From Thalassorhabdus alkalitolerans (GTDB taxonomy: Bacteria > Bacillota > Bacilli > Bacillales > Marinococcaceae): 64,000 nucleotides of DNA. The first letter of the stretch is position 1. The number at the start of each line of letters is the position of its first letter. The notes under the pieces were generated by a model. That model was given only the letters and a program-made list of their open reading frames with translations, had not been told where the DNA came from and searched no databases. The stretch lies in NCBI RefSeq assembly GCF_042656585.1, contig NZ_JBHSPG010000023.1; one strand, 5' to 3'. Below, piece after piece: positions 48,966-58,105 of the stretch. The position numbers and the translations under genes are program-made.

Positions 48966-50093
48966 GTGAATGTATGGAATGATATACAATCGTTTTTTAT
49001 AAATCTCCCATGGGTAGATATTGGGATTGCTGTGTTAATCTTTGTTCTTATCTATTTATTTAGGGATTTATTTACTAAATACTTATTTCGTTTGATTATC
49101 AAGCTCTTCAGCAAAACGCCGACGCCGTTATTTACAAATTTACTATTATCCTATGAAAAACCGCTGCGCTTTTTCTTTTCTGTGCTAGGGATATATGTGG
49201 CTTTGATATATCTTCCTCTATCACCAGGCTTAATGGAAACCGTAACTACCATCTACCGTTGTTTAGTGATCATCACGATCGGATGGGGACTGTATAATTA
49301 TTTTTCAACCAAGTCGTATTTGTTTACGAATATGGCAAAGAAAATTGATGTGGGCGAAGACAGTATGATGGTGCCCTTCCTGTCCAAGCTCTTTCGTTTT
49401 ATCATTATTGCCTTGACACTTACTGTCGTGGCCTTTGAGCTGGATTACGATATTAACGGCTTTATTGCCGGTCTTGGTCTTGGAGGGCTTGCCTTTGCTC
49501 TTGCTGCTCAGGATACCATTGGAAACTTTTTTGGCGGTATCATTATTATTACCGAGCGTCCATTTAAAAAGGGTGATTGGATTCAAACACCAACCGTCGA
49601 AGGTTTTATCGAGGATATATCGTTTCGAAGTACCAAGGTACGAACCTTTGAAGATTCTCTTGTTACTGTTCCGAACTCCACTCTTGCCCATGAACCCATT
49701 ACCAACTGGAACGAGATGGAGGTTCGGCGTATTGATTTCACAATTGGAGTAAAGTATTCTACTCCAAAAGGAAGACTGCAAAATTGTGTGGCAAGAATTG
49801 ACAATTACCTTCAGTCTCACCCACAGATAGATAAAGAACTAATTCTGGTCCGCTTTAGTGACTTCGGACAGTCTTCTTTAAATATCTTTATCTATTTCTA
49901 TACCATTCCTACCGGATGGGTAGACTGGTATAATATTAAAGAAGAAGTCAACTATAAGATTATGGATATACTAAAAGAAGAAGGAGTAGAAATTGCACTG
50001 CCCAGCCAAAATCTTTATATTAGCAGTGAGGAAGAAGAGAAACTCCTTTTACACAATAAAAATAACACTGAAATTTACACATCAGATAGGTAA
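48966..50093 (+). CDS. MscS-family mechanosensitive channel
   Basis: A 375-residue small-conductance mechanosensitive channel. An N-terminal membrane helix (about 14-34) is followed by two or three more. The pore-lining TM3 is in NGFIAGLGLGGLAFALAAQD (Gly/Ala packing), and the beta domain signature FFGGIIIITERPFKKGDWIQ comes next. The upper-domain segment EDISFRSTKVRTFEDSLVTV and an alpha/beta C-terminal domain complete it. It releases solutes on hypo-osmotic shock. The start is GTG behind TAGGAGGCACACCA. Confidence 0.93.
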   Translation: MNVWNDIQSFFINLPWVDIGIAVLIFVLIYLFRDLFTKYLFRLIIKLFSKTPTPLFTNLLLSYEKPLRFFFSVLGIYVALIYLPLSPGLMETVTTIYRCLVIITIGWGLYNYFSTKSYLFTNMAKKIDVGEDSMMVPFLSKLFRFIIIALTLTVVAFELDYDINGFIAGLGLGGLAFALAAQDTIGNFFGGIIIITERPFKKGDWIQTPTVEGFIEDISFRSTKVRTFEDSLVTVPNSTLAHEPITNWNEMEVRRIDFTIGVKYSTPKGRLQNCVARIDNYLQSHPQIDKELILVRFSDFGQSSLNIFIYFYTIPTGWVDWYNIKEEVNYKIMDILKEEGVEIALPSQNLYISSEEEEKLLLHNKNNTEIYTSDR

Positions 50094-50120
50094 AAACCCG
50101 GTGACAGCACCGGGTTTTTT
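50092..50120 (+). terminator. Terminator after the MscS gene
   Basis: AAAAACCCGGTG / CACCGGGTTTTT with a 4-base loop. Confidence 0.92.
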
Positions 50121-50159
50121 CTGCGATCATCATTTACGGATAGGAGTCGAACGTTTCCC

Positions 50160-50726
50160 ATGGCTTTACTTTCAATTATCATGCTGGCGATAGCTGTCTC
50201 TTTGGACAACCTTACCGTTGGCACAGCTTATGGCATAAGGAAACTGCATATCCCGCCGTATTTTCTCGGGGCCATCGGCCTTATGGCTTTTGGAGCCTGT
50301 TTGATAGCTGGCATATTTGGTGAAGGGCTTCGTATGCTGCTTCCCGATAGAGGAGTTTCCATGCTGAGCGGCCTTTTATTTATAGTGATTGGTCTATTTA
50401 GCCTTCGTGACATATACAGGAGTCATGCTACGGAGCATACAAAAGGTGAAAGTGAAGCACCAGAACACCAATTATCTGATTGGAAGGAAGGACTGTTTCT
50501 GGCCTTTGCATTATCTCTTGATGCATTGGGGGCAGGAATTACGGCGGCTATTTTCGAGTATTCATTGCTGCTGACTTCAGCAGTTGTGGCGGTATGCAGT
50601 GTATTGTTTTTTGTACTAGGTGAAAAAGCTGGTTTTTTCCTCATTCGAATCAAATGGATGAAGCGGCTGAGCTTTTTGCCAGGAATACTTCTAATCGGTC
50701 TCGGAGTGTACCAATTTGTCTCATAG
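50160..50726 (+). CDS. ytaF: YtaF/MntP-type membrane protein
   Basis: A 188-residue, six-helix protein of the MntP/YtaF (LysE-like) fold. Two inverted-repeat signatures carry conserved Asp: AVSLDNLTVGTAYGIRKLHI and ALSLDALGAGITAAIFEY. The first matches YtaF, annotated as a sporulation membrane protein, better than MntP, a Mn2+ exporter. The acidic or His-rich loop (about 84-110) is cytosolic. AGGAG lies 13 bases before the ATG, which is rather far. It runs convergently to the S66 gene with only 14 bases between stops. Confidence 0.85.
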   Translation: MALLSIIMLAIAVSLDNLTVGTAYGIRKLHIPPYFLGAIGLMAFGACLIAGIFGEGLRMLLPDRGVSMLSGLLFIVIGLFSLRDIYRSHATEHTKGESEAPEHQLSDWKEGLFLAFALSLDALGAGITAAIFEYSLLLTSAVVAVCSVLFFVLGEKAGFFLIRIKWMKRLSFLPGILLIGLGVYQFVS

Positions 50727-50740
50727 GAAGTTCGGCCTTC

Positions 50741-51664
50741 CTAGATAGAAACCGAGGGCTCGGTAACGGTTAGAGTGTTATTTATGGTATTAAGATTTAC
50801 TGTGGCTCCAACTGGTATGGCCGCTTTATACGTACCATGAGCTGTAGCGAGGTTGGTCATTAATGGTTTTCCGTACGGAGCGATGATGCTGGTAATTAAA
50901 TCATTGTACGTCTCTCCATAGGAAACCGGGCAGTTTGTGCATTCTCCCATTACGATTCCTAAACAGTCGTTAAATTTACCTGCCATCGCAAGTTGAATGA
51001 GGTGCCGAAAAACGATAGTGGTAGGAGAATTTATTTCTTCCAGAAATAAAATTTTGTTGCTGGTATCAATTTCATAAGGAGTACCAAGAGTGTTGACAAT
51101 CGAGGTTAAATTTCCACCAACCATTGGTCCTGTGACATTCCCGGATATAAGGCTGATCAGCGGCATGCCCGGAGGATTTAGGATGGGTCTAGGAGCTGTA
51201 AGAGTAGAAACGGCCTCAAAAAATTGATCATAATTATAGGCTGGAGTGCCGGGGCGAAAATCAATAAGGAGCAGGCTATGGAAGGTAACGAGATTGCTGA
51301 ATTGATACAAGGCATTCAGCAACACCGTTATATCACTATAGCCGCTTATAATTTTAGGGTTATTTGCTATAAAGTTATAGTCGAGAAAAGGAAGAATTGT
51401 CTGTACGCCAGTCGTCCCTCTTGTAGGGAGGATCATATCCACTTCTGGGTTAGCAAACATGTTCATGAGGTCTTCGGCTCGTGCTTCAGCAGGAGCAGCG
51501 GTGATCCCTTCAAAGCTATAGACATATTGTCCAAAGAGAACGTTAAATCCCATATCTGTGAGAAACTGTGCCCTTTCATTCGTTAAAGCAGCATCCTGAG
51601 GGCTGCCTAGGGTGACAAGGCCGATTGTGTCACCCGCTTGTAGAAGGGGAGGTCTGATTGCCAT
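50741..51664 (-). CDS. S66 LD-carboxypeptidase family protein
   Basis: A 307-residue member of family S66 (LD-carboxypeptidase A, MccF). The serine nucleophile is in SGYSDITVLLNAL (about 109). Upstream are the N-terminal GDTIGLVTLGSP and ILPTRGTTGVQTILPFLDY. Later come the charge-relay Glu in ILFLEEINSP and the His in LATAHGTYKAAIP. It would cleave the terminal D-residue of peptidoglycan tetrapeptides or a related LD bond. No signal peptide, so it is cytosolic, as for recycling enzymes. The ATG at 51664 follows GGGAAGGAG. Confidence 0.9.
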   Translation of the reverse strand: MAIRPPLLQAGDTIGLVTLGSPQDAALTNERAQFLTDMGFNVLFGQYVYSFEGITAAPAEARAEDLMNMFANPEVDMILPTRGTTGVQTILPFLDYNFIANNPKIISGYSDITVLLNALYQFSNLVTFHSLLLIDFRPGTPAYNYDQFFEAVSTLTAPRPILNPPGMPLISLISGNVTGPMVGGNLTSIVNTLGTPYEIDTSNKILFLEEINSPTTIVFRHLIQLAMAGKFNDCLGIVMGECTNCPVSYGETYNDLITSIIAPYGKPLMTNLATAHGTYKAAIPVGATVNLNTINNTLTVTEPSVSI

Positions 51665-51900
51665 TTGAATACTCCTTCCCATGACCCGTGATGAAACGTA
51701 CCCTTTTCATCCTATTTTGTAAATATAGAAATCATTCATCAAAAGCTTCTTCAGCTATAGTAAAGAACTATAATAATTATTGGTCAATTCGTAATAATTA
51801 GAATGTTTTTCTTCTGTGAACATTCCTTACGAAAGGGTAGAATTACCCAGAATTTAGGCTTATAATGGGTATGGATTTCATGGAAGGGAGAATGATCTCA

Positions 51901-52296
51901 ATGGAGCGGCAGGAAAGTTTGTCGTTATTTAGAGGCTTGAGCGTTCATAAGGTAGTTGAATTTGTACATTTAAATGAGCAGTATGACAGTGATTTGTTTT
52001 TTGAAAAGAAGGAAAAGATGGCTAACGGAAAAAGTATTCTAGGGATGATGTCTCTTTTAACCACTGTGCGTGTAGGAGAGATTGTGAACGTAAAAGCAAA
52101 GGGCGATGATGCTGACCAATTGGTGAATGCCATCGTTACGTTTGTAGAGCAGGCCGACCTTGGTGAGGAGCTTCTCGATTACTATGAAGAAGAAGGCGTG
52201 GAAACCGTTGAAAAAGCGATGACGTCTTCGTTGACATGCTGGTCTCCTGACGTGAGAAATCTTGCGAAATCATATTTAAAAACGACAAGACATTAA
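51901..52296 (+). CDS. HPr/Crh-like protein lacking the catalytic His
   Basis: A 131-residue protein. Residues 1-85 follow the HPr fold: GLSVHKVVEFVHLNEQYDSD aligns with the HPr active-site segment GIHARPA…, but the phosphorylatable His is Ser or absent. KSILGMMSLL keeps the Ser46-like regulatory site region. About 45 extra residues follow (LLDYYEEEGVETVEKAMTSS …). Loss of His with retention of Ser is the Crh pattern, so a regulatory rather than sugar-transport role is likely. ATG at 51901 has GGGAG ten bases upstream. CcpA cofactor function is speculative. Confidence 0.75.
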   Translation: MERQESLSLFRGLSVHKVVEFVHLNEQYDSDLFFEKKEKMANGKSILGMMSLLTTVRVGEIVNVKAKGDDADQLVNAIVTFVEQADLGEELLDYYEEEGVETVEKAMTSSLTCWSPDVRNLAKSYLKTTRH

Positions 52297-52310
52297 TTAT
52301 AGAGCGTAAC

Positions 52311-52337
52311 GGCGTCCTGGAAAGGACGTCTTTTTCT
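52311..52337 (+). terminator. Terminator
   Basis: GCGTCCT / AGGACGT hairpin with TTTTTCTTT. Confidence 0.8.
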
Positions 52338-52373
52338 TTACAGGCATAAAATAATAAAGAGAAGAGGATATTT

Positions 52374-53231
52374 ATGACAGAGAGGGTAGTGCTTATTACC
52401 GGTAGTGGGAGAGGGATTGGAATGGAAACGGCCCTGCTGTTTGCGAGCAAGGGGTGGAAAGTCATTGCCGGCATAAGAAATGAGAAAGCAAATTCACCAC
52501 TGTATGTTCGGGCAAAGGACTTGAAGATGCTTGAATACATACATTTTAAAAAACTTGATGTTACAAGCACTGACATTCAAGAAGAAGTCAAGGCTGTGAT
52601 TAAGGAAGCAGGAAGGATCGATGTCCTTGTTAATAATGCAGGGTATGCTGCAGCAGGTTATTTGGAGAATTTTCCAGTAGAGGAGTTAAGACAGCAATTT
52701 GAAACCAACGTATTTGGCGTGGCAGCAGTTACGCAGGGTGTTCTTCCTTCTATGCGAGAAAGTGAAGGAGGACGGATCATCAACATAAGCAGCGTAAGCG
52801 GTATCATTCCTTTTCCTGTAATTGGCCCTTATGCGGCCTCTAAGCATGCATTAGAGGCCATGACAGAGTCGTTAAGCTACGAGCTGGAAGGTACTGGTAT
52901 TGAAGCCTTTTTACTTGAGCCCGGCTCCTTTCAAACCGATATTTGGGAAAAAGGATCAGTACAATGGTCTAAGAGAAAAGAAAAGAGCAGGCAGAACAGA
53001 AAGGAAGAGGCCCTGGTTTCAGATATCCTGGCAAGAAAAAATTCCTTTCAAGACCCTCACATGGTGGCAGAGGCAGTCTATAAAGCAGCAACAAGAAAGA
53101 AAGTTCCTTTCCGGGTACAGGTTGGTAAAGGGATTCAAGGCATGATTCTTCTTCGAAGGTTTCTTCCTTTTTCTCTTTGGAAAAAGCTTGTCCTCAGGCA
53201 GCTGAGACAGCGAACGGGCGTAAAAAACTGA
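52374..53231 (+). CDS. Short-chain dehydrogenase/reductase
   Basis: A 285-residue classical SDR with GSGRGIGMET (cofactor), NNAGYAAAGY, the catalytic Ser of INISSVSG, and the YAASKHA pair of Tyr and Lys. The C-terminal 70 residues are basic (WSKRKEKSRQNRKEEA) and end RRFLPFSLWKKLVLRQLRQR, suggesting a peripheral membrane association. Such SDRs often act on lipids or ketones, and the substrate is unknown. The ATG follows AGAGAAGAGG. Confidence 0.9.
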   Translation: MTERVVLITGSGRGIGMETALLFASKGWKVIAGIRNEKANSPLYVRAKDLKMLEYIHFKKLDVTSTDIQEEVKAVIKEAGRIDVLVNNAGYAAAGYLENFPVEELRQQFETNVFGVAAVTQGVLPSMRESEGGRIINISSVSGIIPFPVIGPYAASKHALEAMTESLSYELEGTGIEAFLLEPGSFQTDIWEKGSVQWSKRKEKSRQNRKEEALVSDILARKNSFQDPHMVAEAVYKAATRKKVPFRVQVGKGIQGMILLRRFLPFSLWKKLVLRQLRQRTGVKN

Positions 53232-53289
53232 CAACAAATGTTTCCATGGATAAGGAGGAAAGAAAGACAAATACTACCTAGGAGATATT

Positions 53290-53520
53290 ATGAGCAAGAG
53301 AGGGGTAAGAGTGATGAAACATGAACTGACAACCAAAGAGCTTGCATTTATTGAAGATGAAATTCGCGCAGAGGAGATTATTGCAAAGACAATGAACTGG
53401 TGTGCTGCTCAATGCAGCGATCATGATCTTCGCTCCATGCTCGAAGACCTTGCTGAAGTGCATCAGTTCAATATTGCCGATTTGTCTCAGTATTTTAATA
53501 AATCCAGAATGGTTCAATAA
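53290..53520 (+). CDS. CotF-like spore coat protein (pair A, first)
   Basis: A 76-residue protein of the CotF/YusN-like coat family (ferritin-like helices): LTTKELAFIEDEIRAEEIIA, then MNWCAAQCSDHDLRSMLEDL. ATG at 53290 follows CTAGGAG; an ATG at 53314 behind GAGGGGTAAGAG is an alternative, and family alignments begin nearer that one. It lies 14 bases before the second gene of the pair. Expression late in sporulation is expected. The same two-gene layout occurs at 58769. Confidence 0.75.
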   Translation: MSKRGVRVMKHELTTKELAFIEDEIRAEEIIAKTMNWCAAQCSDHDLRSMLEDLAEVHQFNIADLSQYFNKSRMVQ

Positions 53521-53534
53521 AGGAGGCGTTCGTT

Positions 53535-53834
53535 ATGCCTAATAATATTGAGGGCCGCGGGCTTACGGATCGTGAATTAGTGCAGCTTTGTTTAGAACTT
53601 GAAAAAGGCCGGTGCCGAAGCATCAGCAATACCCTATTAGAGACAAGCCACGGGGAGCTTCGGGAAATTTACCATCAATGGTTTGATACGTGCAGCGTGA
53701 ATCAGTATAAATTGTTTGAGCAAATGGAAGGAAAAGGATGGTACAAGACAGCGGCGGCTACCCCTGCACAGATAGAAGAAGTGCAGGAATTTATGCAGAA
53801 CAACCTCCATCCTGATGATCATTTTGATGCATAA
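53535..53834 (+). CDS. CotF-like spore coat protein (pair A, second)
   Basis: A 99-residue partner protein with the CotF helical pattern: LTDRELVQLCLELEKGRCRS, ETSHGELREIYHQWFDTCSV. It ends PAQIEEVQEFMQNNLHPDDH. AAAGGAGGCG precedes the ATG. It is co-transcribed with the gene 14 bases upstream and likely forms a coat subunit with it. Confidence 0.75.
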   Translation: MPNNIEGRGLTDRELVQLCLELEKGRCRSISNTLLETSHGELREIYHQWFDTCSVNQYKLFEQMEGKGWYKTAAATPAQIEEVQEFMQNNLHPDDHFDA

Positions 53835-53846
53835 GCTGCCAGGGGG

Positions 53847-53873
53847 CTGCCAATGAGCAGTCTCTTTTTTGTT
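53847..53873 (+). terminator. Weak terminator-like hairpin
   Basis: GCTGC / GCAGT pairing with a T run, possibly ending the coat operon. Confidence 0.45.
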
Positions 53874-54034
53874 CGTTAAGGAAACACGAAAAAACAGTTT
53901 TCCTTGCTGGAAGGGGAGGAAAAAAGCTGCTTGCTGTGAATTCTTTTCTACACTTTGATATGATTAAAATAAAGAAACATACATATTTGGTAATTTCCCA
54001 GCTAAGGAAGAATTTAATTAAAAGGTGAGTAGAT

Positions 54035-55156
54035 ATGGAAAACATTTATTTAGATTATAATGCCAGCACTCCTCTTGACCCCGGAGTCAAAGAAGCGATG
54101 CTGCCCTTGATGGACGCTCATTTCGGAAATCCGTCCGCTTCCCATTATGCAGCCATGGGAGCAAAAAAGGCAGTTGAAACAGCAAGAAAGCAAGTGGCAG
54201 GGCTGATCAACAGTACAGCAGGCGAAATTATTTTTACAAGCGGCGGGACGGAATCTAATAACCATGTATTAAAAGGGGTTCTCCAGTCTAGTAAAGATAA
54301 AGGCAATCATATTGTTACAACAAACATTGAACACCCGGCTATCGGAAATACGTGCAAGTTTCTTGAGGGTGAAGGGGCGGATGTAACCTATGTTCCTGTG
54401 GATGAAACGGGCAGAGTAGACCCGCTTGCCATTGAGGAAGCAATAACGGAGAATACGATACTTGTGACAGTGATGCACGCTAATAATGAAACTGGCATGA
54501 TTCAGCCTATCAAAGAAATCAGTGAGATCTGCAAACGCAGTCAAGTGTATTTTCATACTGACGCAGCTCAGTCGGCAGGCAAGGTCCCTATCGATGTCCA
54601 GGATGCTCAAGTGGATTTCCTCAGTCTGGCAGGTCATAAACTGTATGCTCCAAAAGGTATTGGAGCGTTATATATCAGGGAAGGCATTGAGATTGAGTCT
54701 TTGGTTCATGGAGCGGGCCATGAAATGGGCAAACGAGCTGGCACGGAGAATGTAATTCTTGCTGCTGGACTTGGTAAGGCATGTGAACTGGCCAAACGCA
54801 GTGAGGGAGAACAGGAGCGTATCAAGAAGCTTCGGGATTACTTTTGGGTAGAATTAAAAACCTCGTTTGGAGAAGACATATCGTTAAATGGAAAGCTCAA
54901 TCACCTTCTTCCCAATACATTGAATGTAAACTTTCACCATCGTGCAGGCCAGGATGTTCTTCAGGCTGTGCCTGAAATTGCAGCTTCCACAGGTTCAGCA
55001 TGCCACGCTGGAAGTGTCGACCTTTCCCCTGTACTCCGGGCCATGGGAGTAGAAGAAGAAAGGGGGATGGGAGCGGTGCGCTTCAGCCTGGGAAGGTTTA
55101 CAACAAAAGAAGAGATTGATCAGGCCCTATCCTTATTGAAAACACGAATTCAGTAA
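54035..55156 (+). CDS. Cysteine desulfurase (NifS/IscS family)
   Basis: A 373-residue PLP enzyme that removes sulfur from cysteine for Fe-S cluster or thionucleoside synthesis. Motifs are YLDYNASTPLDPGVKEAM, FTSGGTESNNHVLKG, the PLP region HTDAAQSAG and the Schiff-base Lys in LAGHKLYAPKG. The sulfur-carrying Cys is in ASTGSACHAG. It keeps the short Cys loop of class I NifS-like enzymes. AAAGGTGAG precedes the ATG. No scaffold gene adjoins, so the acceptor is unknown. Confidence 0.93.
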   Translation: MENIYLDYNASTPLDPGVKEAMLPLMDAHFGNPSASHYAAMGAKKAVETARKQVAGLINSTAGEIIFTSGGTESNNHVLKGVLQSSKDKGNHIVTTNIEHPAIGNTCKFLEGEGADVTYVPVDETGRVDPLAIEEAITENTILVTVMHANNETGMIQPIKEISEICKRSQVYFHTDAAQSAGKVPIDVQDAQVDFLSLAGHKLYAPKGIGALYIREGIEIESLVHGAGHEMGKRAGTENVILAAGLGKACELAKRSEGEQERIKKLRDYFWVELKTSFGEDISLNGKLNHLLPNTLNVNFHHRAGQDVLQAVPEIAASTGSACHAGSVDLSPVLRAMGVEEERGMGAVRFSLGRFTTKEEIDQALSLLKTRIQ

Positions 55157-55239
55157 TATCCTTAGTTCAAACAAAAGAAGCAACGTAATGTAAGGAAGCA
55201 TATACTATAAGAACATGTTGAAAACAAGGAGACAGGAAG

Positions 55240-55986
55240 ATGGTTACCTTAAAGTCAGAAAGAGAAATTAAGCAAATGGAAGAGGCAGGTAAGCTGTTAG
55301 CCTCCTGCCACAGAGAGCTTGCAAAGCTCATCAAACCGGGGATTACTACACATGAGATTGACAAGTTTGTAGAAAAGTATTTAAAAAAGCACGGGGCCAC
55401 TCCAGAACAAAAAGGGTACCAGGGATATAAGTATGCTACGTGTGCCTCCATTAATGATGAAATCTGCCATGGGTTTCCCCGGAAGAAGCCTCTTCAAAAT
55501 GGGGATATTGTGACAATAGACATGGTTGTGAACCTGAATGGGGGACTGGCTGATTCAGCGTGGACATATGAAGTGGGTGAGGTTTCTGAAGAAGTGAAGC
55601 ACCTATTAGAAGTGACAAAAACTTCTTTATACAAAGGGATTGAAAAGGCTGTATCAGGTAATCGGATTGGTGATATTGGGCATGCCATTCAATCATACGT
55701 AGAGGAACAGGGGTTTTCTGTTGTGAGGGATTTTACCGGCCATGGTATAGGGCCTACCATCCATGAAGGACCACAAATTCCCCATTTTGGTTCTCCGGGC
55801 AAAGGTCAGAGATTGAAGGAAGGCATGGTTATAACGATTGAACCGATGGTTAATATGGGAAAGTGGATGAGCAAGCTCGATAAAAACGGCTGGACGGCAA
55901 GAACGACTGATGGGTCTCTTTCAGCCCAGTATGAGCACACTCTTGCCATCACGGCGAATGGTCCTCGAATACTGACGGAGCAATGA
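55240..55986 (+). CDS. map: Methionine aminopeptidase (YflG-type)
   Basis: A 248-residue type I methionine aminopeptidase removing N-terminal Met. The metal ligands are present: Asp in TIDMVVNLNGG, Asp in LADSAWTY, His in TGHGIG, Glu in TIEPMVNMG and Glu in AQYEHTLAI. It is close in length to B. subtilis YflG, the second MetAP, rather than the essential ribosomal-operon Map; no ribosomal genes are nearby. ATG behind ACAAGGAGACAGGAAG. Confidence 0.94.
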   Translation: MVTLKSEREIKQMEEAGKLLASCHRELAKLIKPGITTHEIDKFVEKYLKKHGATPEQKGYQGYKYATCASINDEICHGFPRKKPLQNGDIVTIDMVVNLNGGLADSAWTYEVGEVSEEVKHLLEVTKTSLYKGIEKAVSGNRIGDIGHAIQSYVEEQGFSVVRDFTGHGIGPTIHEGPQIPHFGSPGKGQRLKEGMVITIEPMVNMGKWMSKLDKNGWTARTTDGSLSAQYEHTLAITANGPRILTEQ

Positions 55987-55988
55987 AT

Positions 55989-56026
55989 AGGTGCCTTCTT
56001 TTTTTTATGAAGAAAGAAGGCACCTT
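55989..56026 (+). terminator. Terminator after map
   Basis: GGTGCCTTCTTT / AAGAAGGCACC hairpin. Confidence 0.75.
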
Positions 56027-56226
56027 TACTTGGATTGCATAGTAGGAGCTTGAGGTAAGTTTTAAAATGTCTATTTAAGAGAACCAACAGCCAGATATAA
56101 TTCAGTCTAAAATAAAAAATAGTTTAAATTAATTATTTATAACTTTTGGAATATTGTGTAAAATATAAATATAGAAGTGGTTTAGGACCCTGGTGAAAAA
56201 AATGGCATAAGAGGGGATGGAGAAAA

Positions 56227-56752
56227 GTGCGGAAATTGCAGGAAGCAGAGTTAGACTTGCAGCAGGGCGACGGTCATATTTTGTACGTGTTTCAAGATAC
56301 TGAGAAGTATATTAACAATGCTCTTGCATTTATTAAGAAATGAGAGAATTACTGTGAAGCTGAATGAGAGGTTGAAAGCCTGTTTGTCTCCTGAGGACTG
56401 GAAAGATGTAAGTTTTGTCAGCAACTTTGAGTTTTACTATATAAGTGAGGATTTCCACGTGCCCTCTATTATCTCTACATTTGCCAGGAAGTTGTCTCCT
56501 CATTTGGACCAAAATCGGACAGTGCGAACCTGGGCTCATGTGGAATGGGGCGCAAGAGATGACATTGCTTCTAAGATCACTTCCTTTGAACATTTGGCAG
56601 ATGAAGGGGTTAGGGAGATGAAAGTAGTCTCTGTCTGTGCTTATAATGAACGTGACATTTGTGAAAGACTCGAGGAAAAATTATGTACAAGCCATCAGTT
56701 TAAAATGACAGATGATGAAATGAAACGTTCCCCGATTTACCTAAGAAAATAA
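56227..56752 (+). pseudogene. MEDS-domain protein broken by a frameshift
   Basis: A GTG behind GGGGATGGAG opens MRKLQEAELDLQQGDGHILY…ALAFIKK, then TGA at 56341-56343. The next frame continues NERITVKLNERLKACLSPED and stays open to 56752. Together they give an MEDS-like sensory domain (…FIKKG-(LE)-xNER…), in which a few residues are missing exactly where the frame changes. A roughly 10-base deletion between AAGAAA and a following GAAA would explain it. The second frame alone has no ribosome site. It could also be a sequencing error. MEDS domains bind small ligands and are often linked to anti-sigma or sensory proteins. Confidence 0.55.
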
Positions 56753-56849
56753 TCATGAATGCCAGATCAATAGATACCACCTAATCATTAATTTTGTATA
56801 ACTCTGTGAAAGGCAGGTGTTGGTGTAAGACGGTTAGGCCCTCATTTTA

Positions 56850-56880
56850 TTCCTCCCTTTTCAGATGGAAAGGGAGGAGT
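56850..56880. repeat. Hairpin between convergent genes
   Basis: CCTCCCTTT / AAAGGGAGG perfect stem, with no strong T run. Confidence 0.5.
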
Positions 56881-56932
56881 GAAGCAAGGGAAAGCCGCCA
56901 GCAGATCAACTGCAGCCTTTTACAGAGTTTTT

Positions 56933-57934
56933 TTAAGCAAAACGATAATAAATGAGCAGAATGGTCGCCAGCACAAAGATGAAGTTTAAGAAAACAAAGA
57001 TCATTTGTTCAATAACGGTTTTGTGAATCTTAACAGGCGGCCGGTAAAAAGAGGTCCCTTCAATAATAAAGAGAACGAGGATAATGTGGATCATCGCATG
57101 TCCAACTAATTCAAGAGCGCCAAACAGCATCGTTGTGGACATGAAAATTCCAGTAAGGACTATGGCAAGAAGCCTGTTTAAGATCCCGACTACAAGAAGA
57201 TACCCCACAATAAATTCTATAAACGCAGCCATGACAATGAAGATTTCCGGCGGAAACCCAAAGGTCGGTACATTATGGTTAACAATAATATCAATCGTCA
57301 TAGATGGGTATACAAGCTTTTCCACAGCTACCCAGCATAGAGACAATCCTGTGGCTAAATAAAGAAACGGAAAACTCCACTTTTCGTAATTTGTGCCTGC
57401 AATAAGAAATATAATGAATATAGGCAGGTAGAAAGCATAGTCCAGCATGTGGAAGATTCCAAAGTCATATACTACGATACTGAACATTCCTAAAAGGATC
57501 ACAGCGGCTGTTTTTGTTGCCAGGAAGTTTGGGACAAATAGGAGGATAATTGCAATCCAGGCAAGGACCGGGAACCAATTCGGCTGTTGATGCAATTCAG
57601 GAGCAAACAATGACCCTGAAAGGACTTGAATAATTAGAACAATCGCTGTTCCGTACCGCAAAATACTCATGTTGTACTTTCTGTAATCATCCATCTTATT
57701 ATCTATCTTCTGAACAATATCCCATTTCATCATTTTTGGGACGATTTGGGGGAGAATAGCAAGGACAAAGGCAGTAAAAATCGTCATAAACATAAAAAAT
57801 GGAGTAATGATGTTTTCTATCGATTCTTTTACTGGTTCTTCATTTGTGAACCATTTCACATGTGCGTCAGCAAAAAACGGTGTAAAAAAAAGACCTAACA
57901 GCACGATTGCTGTGATCCAGTATTTATTGATCAT
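56933..57934 (-). CDS. DoxX-like polytopic membrane protein
   Basis: A 333-residue membrane protein. A signal-like N-terminal helix precedes the characteristic AHVKWFTNEE, and about eight further helices follow, with a DoxX-like four-helix C-terminal half (LIAGTNYEKWSFPFLYL, PPEIFIVMAAFIEFIVGYLL). HVKWF-type proteins belong to the DoxX-related group with poorly known redox or quinone-linked roles. The ATG at 57934 follows ATTGAGGTGA. Monocistronic. Confidence 0.72.
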   Translation of the reverse strand: MINKYWITAIVLLGLFFTPFFADAHVKWFTNEEPVKESIENIITPFFMFMTIFTAFVLAILPQIVPKMMKWDIVQKIDNKMDDYRKYNMSILRYGTAIVLIIQVLSGSLFAPELHQQPNWFPVLAWIAIILLFVPNFLATKTAAVILLGMFSIVVYDFGIFHMLDYAFYLPIFIIFLIAGTNYEKWSFPFLYLATGLSLCWVAVEKLVYPSMTIDIIVNHNVPTFGFPPEIFIVMAAFIEFIVGYLLVVGILNRLLAIVLTGIFMSTTMLFGALELVGHAMIHIILVLFIIEGTSFYRPPVKIHKTVIEQMIFVFLNFIFVLATILLIYYRFA

Positions 57935-58105
57935 AATTCACCTCAATGAAATTGTTTTATTATTGAACTGCTTTTCCAGCATAACATACGAATCCATGTT
58001 TGTGATCTTCTTCACAAATAGTTCAAAAATCTATATTTTTCATGATTACATCCTCTGTCATCGTGAAATAGAAGTACTATTAATATTTTAAAAGAGGTGA
58101 GAGCC

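Noticed and set aside
49305..49820. 171-codon frame opposite the MscS gene
   Set aside because: Antisense to a complete, well-conserved channel gene and lacks a ribosome site.
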